Origin: Aedes albopictus
Taxonomy: Eukaryota > Arthropoda > Insecta > Diptera > Culicidae
Reading direction: 5' to 3'
Length of the DNA stretch: 64,000 nt
Assembly (NCBI RefSeq): GCF_035046485.1
Contig: NC_085137.1
Span: 316,273,164-316,337,163 of the forward strand
Made by a program: the position numbers and the translations under genes. The notes beneath the pieces are model-generated. The model ran no database searches. It was not told where the DNA came from and saw only the letters and a program-made list of their open reading frames with translations. This document shows, piece by piece, positions 31,104 to 41,389 of this stretch. Positions within the stretch are counted from its first letter, which is position 1; each line of letters starts with the position of its first letter.

Positions 31104-32680
31104 TATAGAAATAAGTTGTCCTAATATAATCACCAGGGTTGAGCGATGAAGTTCTACAGAAACAACCGTACCACAATAACAAATGCACTCCACATTCATT
31201 TCACCCCCAGTTCCCCAATTGGGTGCTTCGCTTTTTTTTCTTCGCTCTGACTCAACACTTTCAATCGATCCACGAAAATTTGTCTGCGCCTCTTCGCCGA
31301 CGCCTCCGTCGCCACCACCAACACCACCGCCACCCCCACTGCTATCCTTCACTTCTGCTCCCCCTCCCGGAAAAACACTTTCGCCAATGCCCTCTCACAT
31401 TTCACTTGCGAATCTTCAAAATATTTACTTCACACTTCGATCATCCTGGCAGGCAATTCGAACTCAGCATGTTTCCTTGTTTTCTTCACTCGCCCGGAGG
31501 GGGATGCCGCCGTCGCTGCCTTCCACAAATCTTCTTTCCAGATAGACAGCAGGTTATTTTCACCAGAAATAAAAACCGCCCCGAAAAATGTGAAAATTTT
31601 CACGCCGTCCGTCGCGTCGTCGTTTGAATTTTTCTCCTTGCACTAAACACTAACCAACTAACGAACGATACAGCCGAGTCGTCGACGACTCCACCACCGC
31701 ACCGTCTAACACACGGAAGAAGGATTCAACCCCCTTGCGTTCATCTTTCTTCTCACTACTGTTTCACCCCCACTCATCACAGGAGGGAAATCTAAACCCC
31801 AGCAGCAGCAGCAGCAGGATCAAGTATAGTCACCTCCATCCCCCAGAAAGACACGGCCACACGGAGGAGCAGCCAGGAGAAACGAAGAGGAAAATCCAGT
31901 CTTATTTTTTCCACCCCCAGACCGTCGTCGGTTGGTTGCTTGGTTGCTTCTCGCAGGCTGTGTCGCACACGGTTCATCAACGAACGAACGGTCTAGGTCT
32001 AGTTAGGTAGGTGGGTATACCTACACAGTCAGTGAGACGCGGGACAGCGGACAGAGGACCACGACGATGTCGTGAACGAACAGAGAAACGGGACGACACA
32101 CGACGCGACGGGATATGGAACCGAAATACTACTGAACGGGCGTCTTGGCTTTGGCTTCTAGCGGAGCAAAGTTTTTCCTCGTTGGCAGCGCGGCGGCGGT
32201 TTGTGTTTGGGGCTGACCATACACCGTAGTTAGTATTCAGTGCAAGTAGATTATATTAGGGCTGTGTGTGCTTGCGTGACTGTATTCGATGGAAGAGCGC
32301 GATACGGGAGAATGCTTTCTAGAGCACCACCGGCTGTGTGAGTGAGTGAATGCGAGTCGGTTGCAATTTGCCAGGGATGCCATCTGGACTCAAGTCCTGA
32401 TAGGATTGAAAAGGATGTTGGATAAAACGGCAAAAAAATTCACAAGAAAGAGGGAGTTCACTTTAATCATAAAAACACAACTCCTCGATTTTTCGGCTAT
32501 TTGACGGAATAGTACGAAAATAAGGCTTAATTAACAATAGAACGTTTTTCTGTACAGAAAAAAAAACATTTAGGTGTCGTCAATAAAGCTAATAAAAAAG
32601 AATGTTCGTTTCATGTAAATTGTGTCATTCAAAAATATTCTTATGGCGACTTAATAGACTCTTATGATATTGCATTGAAG
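31104..32680. other. GC-richer single-copy region, possible host upstream or exon DNA
   Basis: 31140-32440 differs from its surroundings: higher GC, CAG repeats (31801-31817), CACCACCA tracts, no recognisable transposon and many CpG. It ends in GTATTCAGTGCAAG (about 32233), which resembles an arthropod initiator (TCAGT). Frames of 91-162 codons at 31139-31627 and 31735-32010 are low-complexity and lack domains. This is the best candidate in the window for host gene upstream or 5' untranslated sequence, but no gene is demonstrated. Confidence 0.35.
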
Positions 32681-33132
32681 CCCGACTAGAAAACTGTAAT
32701 AAAAATATAACATAATCCTAACAAGCTATGATATTTATAACTCATTGTGATATAATCATGTTCAACAGCCTTGGTGTTTTCAAAGTACTATATCCAAATT
32801 ATATCACATTATGTTATAAATGTTGTATGATAACTCATTGTATTATAATTTTGTTTTGAGTCTCCGACGTTTGACAAATAATGTTACAAAATTGTAACAA
32901 ATTTGGATAGAAACTAGCAATCCTGAGGCCTAAATTCATATCATATTTTGTTATAAGTTTGATATGATTATAACAAAATAGGTTATAATCTTGATTAGAC
33001 CAGTGTACTTTTTGTTACAATTTTAGTTATTTTAACGTCATCCTGCATCTAATTTATAACATAAAATTATGGAAAAATATTATAACATCATAACACAATA
33101 TGATATAAACTTGATATAATTTTCTAGTCGGG
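32681..33132. mobile_element. MITE (family D) with CCCGACTAGAAAA termini
   Basis: 452 bp with inverted ends CCCGACTAGAAAA / TTTTCTAGTCGGG and an AT-rich interior of ATAACAAAATATG-type words. Flanked by AG on both sides, so the duplication may be 2 bp or a mutated TA. A degraded relative lies at 21478-21775. Confidence 0.8.
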
Positions 33133-33226
33133 AGGCCACCGAAGATCCCAAGTACTATACGTTTCGAAATCTTATGAGGAACTAAAAGTAAAAATCCATC
33201 AAGTATTTGATTAAAATAGTTATTTA

Positions 33227-33345
33227 TGCAACAAGTTGCAAAATGATGATTTTTTCAGCACGAGTCGTACGTTTATCCAACGAGGCTTGTCGAGTTGGAT
33301 AAATACGACGAGTGCTGAAAAAATCGAGTTTTGCAACGAGTTGCA
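33227..33345. repeat. Palindromic hairpin element (family H), copy 1
   Basis: A 119-bp near-perfect palindrome starting TGCAACAAGTTGCAAAA, with an inner core CAGCACGAGTCGTACG, TTTATCCAAC, GAGGCTTGTCGAG, GTTGGATAAA and CGAGTGCTG. The same core occurs at 38806-38956. Confidence 0.85.
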
Positions 33346-33702
33346 TACAAAGTTTTTTGTAATTGCAAAAAATACCCAATCAGTATAATCTTTTCTTGCT
33401 ACACGAACATGTATCAAGAGCAACCACGTGCCACCATTCATACGCGTCAATGTGGTGCTTTTGTTCGATCAGGTAGGCTATGAAAGGGTAGGTGTCAGAA
33501 ATTTGCAAGCTTCCGTCGTCGTCATACCGTAGCATGGGCAAGAGTTACAGTAGTTTCAGCTGATGTTTCTACGCCGATCTGCTGCAGCCCTAATCAGAAC
33601 CCGAAAAGTGCTAATTCGGATTCCAGCTGCTCAGAGGATGTAGATGCATCAGCTGTGTCTACGGTAGCCGCGAAAGTTACCGAAAAGTGGATTCTGGCAA
33701 AG

Positions 33703-33764
33703 GTGCCGAAAAGTGCTACTTTTCAGCACTCTTAAGAGTGCCGAAAAGTAGTACTTTTCGGCAC
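33703..33764. repeat. 62-bp near-perfect palindrome centred on CTTAAG
   Basis: Both halves carry GTGCCGAAAAGT... with only two or three mismatched pairs, centred at 33733-33734. The inner word ACTTTTCGGCAC is itself repeated inverted within each half, giving a cruciform with sub-hairpins. Related words (CCGAAAAGTG) occur upstream at 33600-33700. Confidence 0.85.
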
Positions 33765-33865
33765 TTTTGTTTTAGTGAAGAAAAGTAGGCCGTTTTATCG
33801 TTGTAACCGCGAGTGAAAAGTAGGGGAAAACGCAACGCAATTACAAAAATACATTTCAGGGCATT

Positions 33866-34160
33866 CCCGTGCAGAGGAGAATAGCAAAATAATAACTACG
33901 AAATCACATAACCTGTTTTTATATCTAGTTTTGTCATTATTTAATTATTAAAGCATAACTTGCCCATAGCATATTTTTCTAAACAATCTCATTTTATTAT
34001 AGTCTAACTATTGGTATAAGCTCATCAAATAACAATTCAATAATATATTTTGTTGAAGTGCTAGTTTAGTTGTAGTTGTACTATTAAGAGTCAACATTAT
34101 TTGATCAACAATAGCACAACAGTAACAAGTTTTGAAATCAAAATTACATCGTTCAGAATT
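33866..34160 (+). mobile_element. Partial MITE of family B (left part)
   Basis: Starts CCCGTGCAGAGGAGAATAGC and follows the 487-bp element at 60181-60667 through CTGTTTTTATATC and CAATAATATATTTTGTTG before similarity is lost. Confidence 0.65.
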
Positions 34161-34254
34161 TACGTCATTTCCCGTGATGGGGGGGGCGTGTTTGTGCAAG
34201 TTTCACGTAAGTTCCTTTTCTTACTATTTCTTGCACTACATCCTAACAGGAACA

Positions 34255-34515
34255 GAGTGGGCTTAAAATAATATTCGAGAAAACCCTTGAAAGTTCTGGA
34301 GGAATCCCTGAAGAAACCTTCAAAAAAATCCCTAGGGCAGCCTTCGTAGAAATTCTCAGAGAAATTTTCTCAGAAATCATTTGAATTATTGGTAGAATAT
34401 TCTGAAACTTTACTGGTGAATGCTTCGGAGGGGCTCCTGATGAAATCCTTAAAGAAATTTTCAGAGATATCGCAGGACGAACTTCAGGAATCACAGGAAT
34501 CTTTGGAAAAAATCC
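34255..34515. repeat. Short degenerate GGAATTCC-type tract
   Basis: AGGAATCCCTGAAGAAA-type words over about 260 bp; same class as 22370-23895. The 83-codon minus frame here is unsupported. Confidence 0.55.
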
Positions 34516-34681
34516 CTAAAACAGTGTTTCGAAAGTAGAACAGTTTATAAATTGCAGCTGGAAATAGATGTTCATATTGTTTCAAAAATTACTATAGTTC
34601 AATTAACTTGCGTTGTAGTGAACGGACTTAAAATCTCTTAGCAAGAATTAATAACTAATAATATTATAGATATGTTATCAA

Positions 34682-35758
34682 CCCGAGCAGAAGGGAATAC
34701 CAACAGCATAATAAAATGTGTTATTTTGGCAAAATAACTGAGTAACGCAAAGAGTTATTTTCATGTTATTAACATAACATACTATGTTATAAACTTGTCT
34801 GTCATAAGCGGCAAAATAACAAAAATCATAAAAAAATAATGTTCCTGGAAGACCAGTTAAATAATAAGTTTTGTTAGTTTCATAACAACTTAATAACAAT
34901 GAATTAATACAATGTTTCAATAACAAATTTTGATTTTAAAAAGTTATTGATAACTATATGTATGCAAAATGAGTTATAATATCAGAATCATAGCAAAGTT
35001 TTTTTTATCCTCGTAGGCAGGTATATAACCCCTAAGTTCGAGCCATTTCAAAGGAAAAAAAGAATTTTTGTTGGTTCCACCTCAAAAACAAAAAGTAATA
35101 AACAACCATGACTAAGGCCATAACCCACTATAACTCATAAGCCAGTTATTCAAATAGAATGGGACACTTCTTGGCCCAAACGGTCTTGAGATAATTTCAA
35201 AATTAATTTTGTTTATGTGTTATGGTGGATCATAGCTGTTCACATTCCCTCTTCCAAAATAGAACCAACAGAAATTCTGCATCCCCTCCACTGAAATGGA
35301 TCGAACTAAATAGAAATAAAAATTACAAGTAAATCTTAGTTTCGTGTTAAAAGTTCAGCTTAACCGATTCATAGATACCGAATATATGGCTCATAGATTC
35401 CAAACATGGCTTTTTGTATGGAAATCAGTAAATGTTAACTTTTTCATTTCTTTTGCTGTAAGTAAATCTCGGATGGTGTAGTTGTGATTGCAAAACTTTA
35501 TTGTTGTGCTATTGATGATCAAATAATGGTGCACTCCTAATAAAACAGTAATTACAGAACTTGTTCAACAACAAAACATCTTACTAAAATGTTATTTAAA
35601 GAAAATATATCAATAGCAGGATCATAACAAAATAAGACTGCCCTACGAAACCTGTTATGGAAAAGCTATGCCTCAATAAGTTAATAATAACAAACCAAGA
35701 TATAAAAACAGGTTTTGCGATTTAGTTGTTATTATTTTGATATTCTCCTCGGCTCGGG
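34682..35758 (-). mobile_element. MITE of family B, reverse, with about 0.5 kb of unrelated sequence inside
   Basis: The left end CCCGAGCAGAAGG and right end CCTCGGCTCGGG, with the flanking 290 bp on each side, follow the 487-bp family B element in reverse orientation. About 490 bp in the middle (roughly 34985-35470) does not match it and is presumably a later insertion of unidentified type. Confidence 0.65.
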
Positions 35759-35984
35759 AATGCTAGTTTTTTTTATCTGCACTGTATTTATCTTAGGCTG
35801 ATACAAATTTAATTTTCACTTTTTGTCTACCCCCCCAACCCCCCTCTCAATAATTTGTGGCTGGATTTTGCATTTTGAGGGGATAGATAAAACATATTTA
35901 ACAAATCCAAAGAGTTTTTAATATTTTTTTATTGAATGCTTTAATTTTTTTATTCTCCATCTTTCCGCCAGCCACAGAGTGGTG

Positions 35985-36531
35985 GGACAAAAAATGTAAT
36001 AAATATTTATAACGGCAAAACTTACATATGAGTTTGATATCATAACAAATATTGCTCTTAGATTATTACCAATAACAAATAAATATCAAATTTTGATATT
36101 ATAATAGGGTGACGATGGGTATTATCGGCAGGTTTGTTCTCTTCGTCATGGGAGGTTTTTGTCGACCAAATTTAATGAAAGTTGGTCGTATAACTCAGCT
36201 TGGTTGGGAAAGATTTGAGGCCAACTCTGAGTTCAACAGCTATAAAAAAAACCCTCGTGACGAAGAGAACAAAACTTCCGAAAAAATACAACTTCCCCTA
36301 TTTGCTGTATTCACTGTTATTAAGTTGTTATTGAAACTAACAAAACAAGTTATCAAAATGGTCTTCCAGGAAAATTTTTGTGTTATGATATTTGTTATTT
36401 TTCCTCTTATGGCAGACAAGTTTATAACAAAATATGTTATGGTAATATTATAAAAATAACTGATTCTATTGTTCAGTTATTTTGCCAAAATAACACATTT
36501 TCTTATGATGTTGTTATTCCTTCTGCTCGGG
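35985..36531 (+). mobile_element. MITE of family B, 3' part, interrupted by a family C MITE
   Basis: Follows the right part of the family B element (GTCTTCCAGGAA, GATATTTGTTATTTT, TTATGGTAATA) and ends at CCTTCTGCTCGGG. The family C element at 36107-36298 is inserted in it at a TA. Confidence 0.7.
36107..36298 (+). mobile_element. TA-flanked MITE of family C, intact
   Basis: 192 bp between TA at 36105-36106 and 36299-36300. It starts GGGTGACGATGGGTATTATC and ends AACTTCCCC, with imperfect inverted arms sharing TTTGTTCTCTTCGTCA. It has the same length and order as the interrupted copy at 14182-15716. Confidence 0.88.
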
Positions 36532-36804
36532 TTATCGATTTGAAAAGCGCAAAATCCGCGGCAAGCCATTTAAAACCTGAACCGAGCTTATCAAATACAA
36601 GCCAGGTCAGAAGCATAGGTTTTGATAAATCAAATTTGAATGAAGCCAGAATATTTCATTTCAGATAATATCAACTATTCATGCTTATATTGACTTATTG
36701 ACTCCAAATGAAGAATATTTTAATAGAAAGATTGATTTTAAACCCTTTCCATTCCATGACTTTGGATAAACAGCATTTTTTATTAAACTTTAATCAAAAC
36801 CACA
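36532..36804. other. Intergenic sequence without recognised features
   Basis: No repeat or coding signal recognised. Confidence 0.3.
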
Positions 36805-36900
36805 GGTCCTGAAGAAGATCCAAACCAGCGGATCGAAACGTCGGGGATGGAATAAAAAATATCCACGCTTATTTCTGTGACTGCAAGCCGAAACCATTAA
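36805..36900 (+). ncRNA. Hammerhead-like motif, copy 1 (Penelope/retrozyme-type?)
   Basis: Contains CCTGAAGAAGATCC, an 8-nt loop, GGATCGAAACGTCGG, then a conserved tail AAATAAG-like / TGACTGCAAGCCGAAACC. GATCC/GGATC can form a stem II between a CTGAAGA box and a GAAAC box, as in hammerhead ribozymes of animal Penelope-like elements and retrozymes. One extra A separates the CTGAAGA box from the stem, so self-cleavage is uncertain. Copy 2 is at 38352-38445 on the other strand. Confidence 0.4.
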
Positions 36901-37069
36901 AACTTTAACCAAAACTTAAGTATACATCAATACATACAATCAAAGCATCAACATAAATAAAAGAACCAGTAAAAAAGTAAATATACATAAGTTTTTTTGG
37001 CATAACCTTCACCAATTTGGAGAGAAAATTTTGGTGAAATCCCTAATAACGAATATATAATTTGCGACA
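36901..37069. other. AT-rich intergenic sequence
   Basis: No feature recognised. Confidence 0.3.
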
Positions 37070-38060
37070 TATCTGAAGAAAGTATCTCAGGAAGAAAAAA
37101 AAATGCAAGAATTCCTGGATTTCAACTGAGAAATCTAAAAAAGATTCCTTCTGAAGGAGGTCTTCTCCAGATTATTCTTCCAAGTGCTCTTTCTGGAATT
37201 CTTCGATGACCAAATACAAAAACTCATTAACAAATGTTTCAATATAAGTTTTTATAAGCCTTATTTAGCATTGTTCCAGGAGGTCATCCATGATATTCTC
37301 CACAATTATTCTTAGAACTCCCCCAGGAATTCGTCCAAAGACTATTCAAGATACTCTGCTTAACCTTCCGTAACTCGCGTAACTTAACTTTTCGTAACTC
37401 CAATACCGTCAGCACCACGATTATGCTGAATATAAAAAGCGCGATTTTTTCAACGTTTTGTGCAAAACACAACAGCGCGATCGCTCGAGGGTTAAGATTA
37501 AAAGATTCCTCTAGAGAGTTTCCAATAATTCCTCCAGAAATTCTTCCAAGGGTACTTCCAAAAAATCCTCCACAGATTTCCACAAGAACTCTTTGAAGGA
37601 TTTCTTCAGTCTATAATCCACAGTTGTACGGATTACTTCATGAGTTTCCTCTAGGATTCTCCCAAGAATGACTCCAAAGATTTTGTTTAGAAAGTTTGCG
37701 GGATTCCTGCAGAAAATTTTCTAAATAATGCTCCAGACATTCATGAATGAGTCCTTGGTACAATCCTTGGAGAATTCCTGAAGTGTTTTGTTGGAGCACT
37801 TGTTATAATTATTTCTGGGGAGTCCTTGAAGGAATTCCTGAGAGAATCATTGGAAAAAATCATAGAGGATTCCCTAAATGATTACAAAGCGAAATCTTTG
37901 GAAAACAAATTTGGAGAAATCAGTTGATTTCATGGAGAGATTCCTGCAGAAATCCATGTAGAAATCTTTTGAAAAAAGCCAATGAGAACCTTTGAATACA
38001 TTTCTGATGGGATTTTTAGAAGAATAAATGAAGTAATCCTTTGAGATGTGCCAGGATAAT
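37070..38060. repeat. Degenerate GGAATTCC-type tract
   Basis: Low-complexity AGAAATTCCTC / GGAATTCCTG words over about 1 kb, interrupted by the TTAA element 37360-37495. No coding signal. Confidence 0.65.
37360..37495. mobile_element. Very short TTAA-flanked MITE, copy 1
   Basis: 136 bp including TTAA at both ends. It starts TTAACCTTCCGTAACTCGCG and ends GCGATCGCTCGAGGGTTAA. TTAA plus C/G-rich ends is the piggyBac pattern. The interior has CAGCACCACG / TTATGCTGA and a CGATCGC palindrome. Compared with copy 2 it carries a short extra TAACTTAACTTTTCG segment. Confidence 0.8.
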
Positions 38061-38351
38061 CCCTACGTATAAATTCCCGGAAAATTCTTTAGATTCTTTG
38101 AATTCTATCCATGTATAATAGTGATATGCCCAAAACTTTTTAAGGAACGGAAAAACTGAGAGCACTAAGGAATGTAATACAAAGTAGTTGGAAATTAACA
38201 AGACACTAAAAAAGTCCGTATATATTAAAATTTTAACTTATTTGCAAGTTCTGCATACATTATTGGCATATAATAGAGGAAATACTGAGAAAGTATGATA
38301 ACATGTGCTTAAGTACTTCTGTTGATAGGATGACTGATTTTGGTGGAACTT
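38061..38351. other. Intergenic sequence without recognised features
   Basis: No repeat or coding signal recognised. Confidence 0.3.
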
Positions 38352-38445
38352 CTAATGGTTTCGGCTTGCAGTCACAGAAATAAGCGTTGATTATTTTAAT
38401 TCATCGCCGACGTTTCGATCCTCGGGTTTGGATCTTCTTCAGGGC
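38352..38445 (-). ncRNA. Hammerhead-like motif, copy 2, inverted
   Basis: On the minus strand it reads CCTGAAGAAGATCC, an 8-nt loop, GGATCGAAACGTCGGCG, then AACGCTTATTTCTGTGACTG and CAAGCCGAAACCATTA. Stem II GATCC/GGATC is intact while the loop differs from copy 1 at three positions. The two copies face away from each other's strand, about 1.45 kb apart. Confidence 0.4.
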
Positions 38446-38805
38446 TCGAAGTTACTTCATAATGTCATCGTATACGAAAGAATTGTTTAAGACACTGTTA
38501 TCCAAATAACATGTTGATGGCTAATAAGTTTTGTGAAGGTTTTATTTTGGTTTTATTATGGTTCTCTCTAAGAGCTGATTAGACGGCTAAAAATGCTACT
38601 TGGGTAGTTTATATCATTCTTTGGTTGCGTCGGACATGATCAAATCGTATCCGACCTCTTCTATATAAGAAAATTATGGGAAAAATTATTTTTGCAATTT
38701 CTCATCAGATCAAATCAAACTTTCTTAAACATGGCTATGAACATTAGTGTGCCGTTTGATGTAAAAGTTTTGTTGAAACTATCCTCTTGTGTTAATTTAT
38801 GAATT
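38446..38805. other. Intergenic sequence
   Basis: No feature recognised. Confidence 0.3.
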
Positions 38806-38956
38806 TGCAAAGAACGTTGTACGCAACTCGGTGCAGAATGAAGATTTTTACAGCACGAGTCGTAAATTTATCCAACAAGGCTTGCCGAGTTCGATAATTA
38901 CGAAGAGTGCTGTAAAAATCGAGTTCTACACCGAGTTACGTATAACGTTCTTTGCA
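38806..38956. repeat. Palindromic hairpin element (family H), copy 2
   Basis: 151-bp imperfect palindrome starting TGCAAAGAACGTTGTACG. Its core (CAGCACGAGTCGT, TTTATCCAAC, AGGCTTGCCGAG, GAGTGCTG) matches copy 1 at 33227-33345. The outer arms differ from copy 1, so the core is the conserved part. Confidence 0.82.
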
Positions 38957-39800
38957 CTTTCTACTATTTCTGTCTACTATTTGTATCTAAAAAGAACGAA
39001 TGATTTATGAAAAATTGTCAAACGATCCACTGCTAAATTTTAAATATTCTATAAAACCATACCAGAAACGTATGAAGCAGTAATTTGCATATATGAAAAA
39101 TTGTCGTATGGTTTCTCCTTTTCGGAAAAATATATAGAAACTACTCCATGAAATGTCAGGAATGATCCATAAAATGTAAAAAATGATCCTTAAAAGAGAT
39201 TTATTTCAAATCCATTTTGGAAACGATTCATAGATTTAAAAAATATAGGAAATGCGTCTTAAAATATAGAAAATGATCAATGAAACTACAGTTAAAGTTT
39301 GACTAGTCGGTCATGGTAATATGGTCTTTCCGCTGTATTTTAAGGTTTTTCCTGTTTATTTTCCTGGTGGAAAATGTTTTTCAGTTTTATAGAAACCATT
39401 TTTAAGACAAATTAAATAAACGATTTTTAGTAAACTGTTTAACATTATCTATTTGACAAAAATCCAGGACATACCTTGATCCTTTCTTCAAATGTATGTT
39501 AACCAATTTTGGCAATATTGCTCCGATATTTAATTAAAAACCAATAATTAAAAAAATGAGGAAATGCATCTTGTTGTGGTGAAAATGCTTCCTTTGAGCA
39601 GCTTCAATGCTGTAATAGTATTAATTTTTAGTGATTATAACTATTTTATTTTATAAAAGAAAATAGTGTACGATTTCCTCCGTTTACAAAAGAAGCTCCA
39701 CTGTGACAACCAATGAAACGCCTTCTGATCATCTATTCTAATTTCACACAGGAGTGTTGCCTGTTTCACCGAGCTAATAAGTTTCTATCACAACAATGGA
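38957..39800. other. AT-rich intergenic sequence
   Basis: AATGATCCATGAAA-type words recur between 39120 and 39290 as a loose decayed repeat. Inverted words GTTGCCTGTTTCAC (39757) and GTGAAACTGGCAAC (39879) bracket the next feature. No coding signal. Confidence 0.35.
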
Positions 39801-39853
39801 CAGTCGGTAGAGCATGAGACTCTTAATGGATTTGTGCCCCACGTTGGGCGCCA
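39801..39853. pseudogene. tRNA-Lys(CTT)-derived fragment or tRNA-Lys primer-binding site
   Basis: The + strand carries the D arm and anticodon loop of tRNA-Lys-CTT (CAGTCGGTAGAGCATGAGAC then TCTTAAT), a short unrelated stretch, then the tRNA 3' end GCCCCACGTTGGGCG followed by CCA. The tRNA's T-loop and variable region are missing. Eukaryotic tRNA genes do not encode CCA, so this is either a reverse-transcribed tRNA or, read on the minus strand, an 18-nt primer-binding site TGGCGCCCAACGTGGGGC of a gypsy-type LTR element with extended primer complementarity. In the latter case the LTR would lie at higher coordinates. Confidence 0.6.
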
Positions 39854-39938
39854 TATGCTGTGGCGATTTACCATGTTTGTGAAACTGGCAACACTGGTGC
39901 ATATATCTCTGTAGCTGTAGAGATTAGTTCATTGCTGG

Positions 39939-40061
39939 TTAACCTTCCGTAACTCGCGCGGTTGACTACCTGCGTCAGCACCACGCTAATGCTGAGTACA
40001 AAAAGCGAGGTTTTTTCAACATGTTGTACAAAATACAACAGCGCGATCGCTCGTGGGTTAA
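39939..40061. mobile_element. Very short TTAA-flanked MITE, copy 2
   Basis: 123 bp including both TTAA copies. It starts TTAACCTTCCGTAACTCGCG and ends GCGATCGCTCGTGGGTTAA. Same family as 37360-37495; shared interior words are GTCAGCACCACG and CAACAGCGCGATCGC. Confidence 0.8.
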
Positions 40062-40150
40062 GAAGGTAAACAGTTCACAGTGCACGGAGTGAGATACCAA
40101 ATAGTATGTAAAGTAACTTTAGATGTAAGCATAAATGTATTCAATAGGAC

Positions 40151-40498
40151 GCAATCAGTGAAGTACTAGATTGAAAGTAGTGAGCTGGATTTTTGTATGG
40201 TGAGATGATCAGTTCTCCATTTCTGCAATGAAATGGTGCAAACAGCTTGGGTTATATGGTTTCTTGCCTAATTTGATGCTGTTTGAGCAAAAGTTTGGGT
40301 AACTGTGTTGTTGAAATTGCAAGAAATAAATAATACAACATCACAGTTACCCAAACTTTTGCTCAATTAGCATCAAATTAGTCAAGAAATCATATAACCC
40401 ACGCTGTTTGGACCATTTCATTGCAGAAATGGAGAACTGATCATCTCACCATACAAAAATCCAGCTCACTACTTTCAATCTAGTACTTCACTGATTGC
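40151..40498. mobile_element. Long-hairpin MITE (family E), copy 2
   Basis: 348-bp palindrome with perfect outer arms GCAATCAGTGAAGTACTAGA / inverse and inner words TTTGAGCAAAAGTTTGGGTA / inverse. Same family as 29534-29871. Confidence 0.87.
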
Positions 40499-40659
40499 TT
40501 CCTATTAAAATTTAAAAATGAATTTCAGCACTGAAGCTGCAATCACGGAAGTTGCTCTCGATAGTTGGATTGTCGTGTCGAAAATTAATAGCATCCCCAA
40601 TGCATCTAATGATTCGGTGGGGATTGGTTAGGTGCAGGGCCCATATAGCCGAGGCGGTA

Positions 40660-41065
40660 CCCGAGCAGGAGAAAATAGCTGGAGAATAACTAACTCAGCT
40701 ATGGAAAACCGAATACCTACAACCTGAATGAGGTATTAAGTAGCCCTGCATAAGAGGTAAAATACCTAAAATAATAACTAGTGTGTATTCTGTGCATAAC
40801 ACGTGAATAATGACATCAGCTATGGCAATACCTTAATAATACTCGGTGGTTTTTCCATACAAATAGCGATTCTTCCATAATTGAATAATACCTCAAGCAG
40901 TCCTCAACACCAAACCAATAACTCGACGAGGTATTGTATCAATACCCAAAAAATACCAAAATAAGTTATTTTCAATACCTGGATAATCGATCAATACCTT
41001 ATCTTGGTATGATACCTGTCTTTGGTATGCTCCAGTTATGTGTCAGTTATTCATTCCTGCTCGGG
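40660..41065 (+). mobile_element. MITE of family A, full-length, inserted in the SINE box A region
   Basis: 406 bp, CCCGAGCAGGAGAAAATAGC ... ATTCATTCCTGCTCGGG, with a TA duplication (40658-40659 and 41066-41067) visible because the SINE sequence GGCGGTAAACGC is known from the intact copy. The insertion follows the box A-like TAGCCGAGGCGG directly. AT-rich interior with GGTATT/AATACC words; no coding capacity. Confidence 0.93.
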
Positions 41066-41389
41066 TAAACGCACGGGTATTCAGCATGACCATGCTGAGC
41101 TGCAAAACGGTGAGTCGATAAGGAGAGCGTCCAATATAGCTCTGGTCCTCACAAGTTCCTACCTCATGCTTCCACGGGTCAAACGATGACAAAGACCGCC
41201 AGCTAAGAGTTGTGTGCTTAGCTGGTAGCGCAGCCTGGGCACTGTTGTCCTTCTGACTTCAGCTAGATTGAGGAGGTACGATTCGAGCGTTTGTTCACCA
41301 AGGAGGTGCGGCTCAAACAGCGTCTGTTCTGGCATCCAGCGGCTGAGTAAGAAACGCTGCACCACGCCCAGCTAGATCCAAGGTGGTAG

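Noticed and set aside
31139..32229. Coding exons of a host gene
   Set aside because: Frames are short, overlapping and biased by CAC/CAG tracts; no domain or clear splice structure could be defended.
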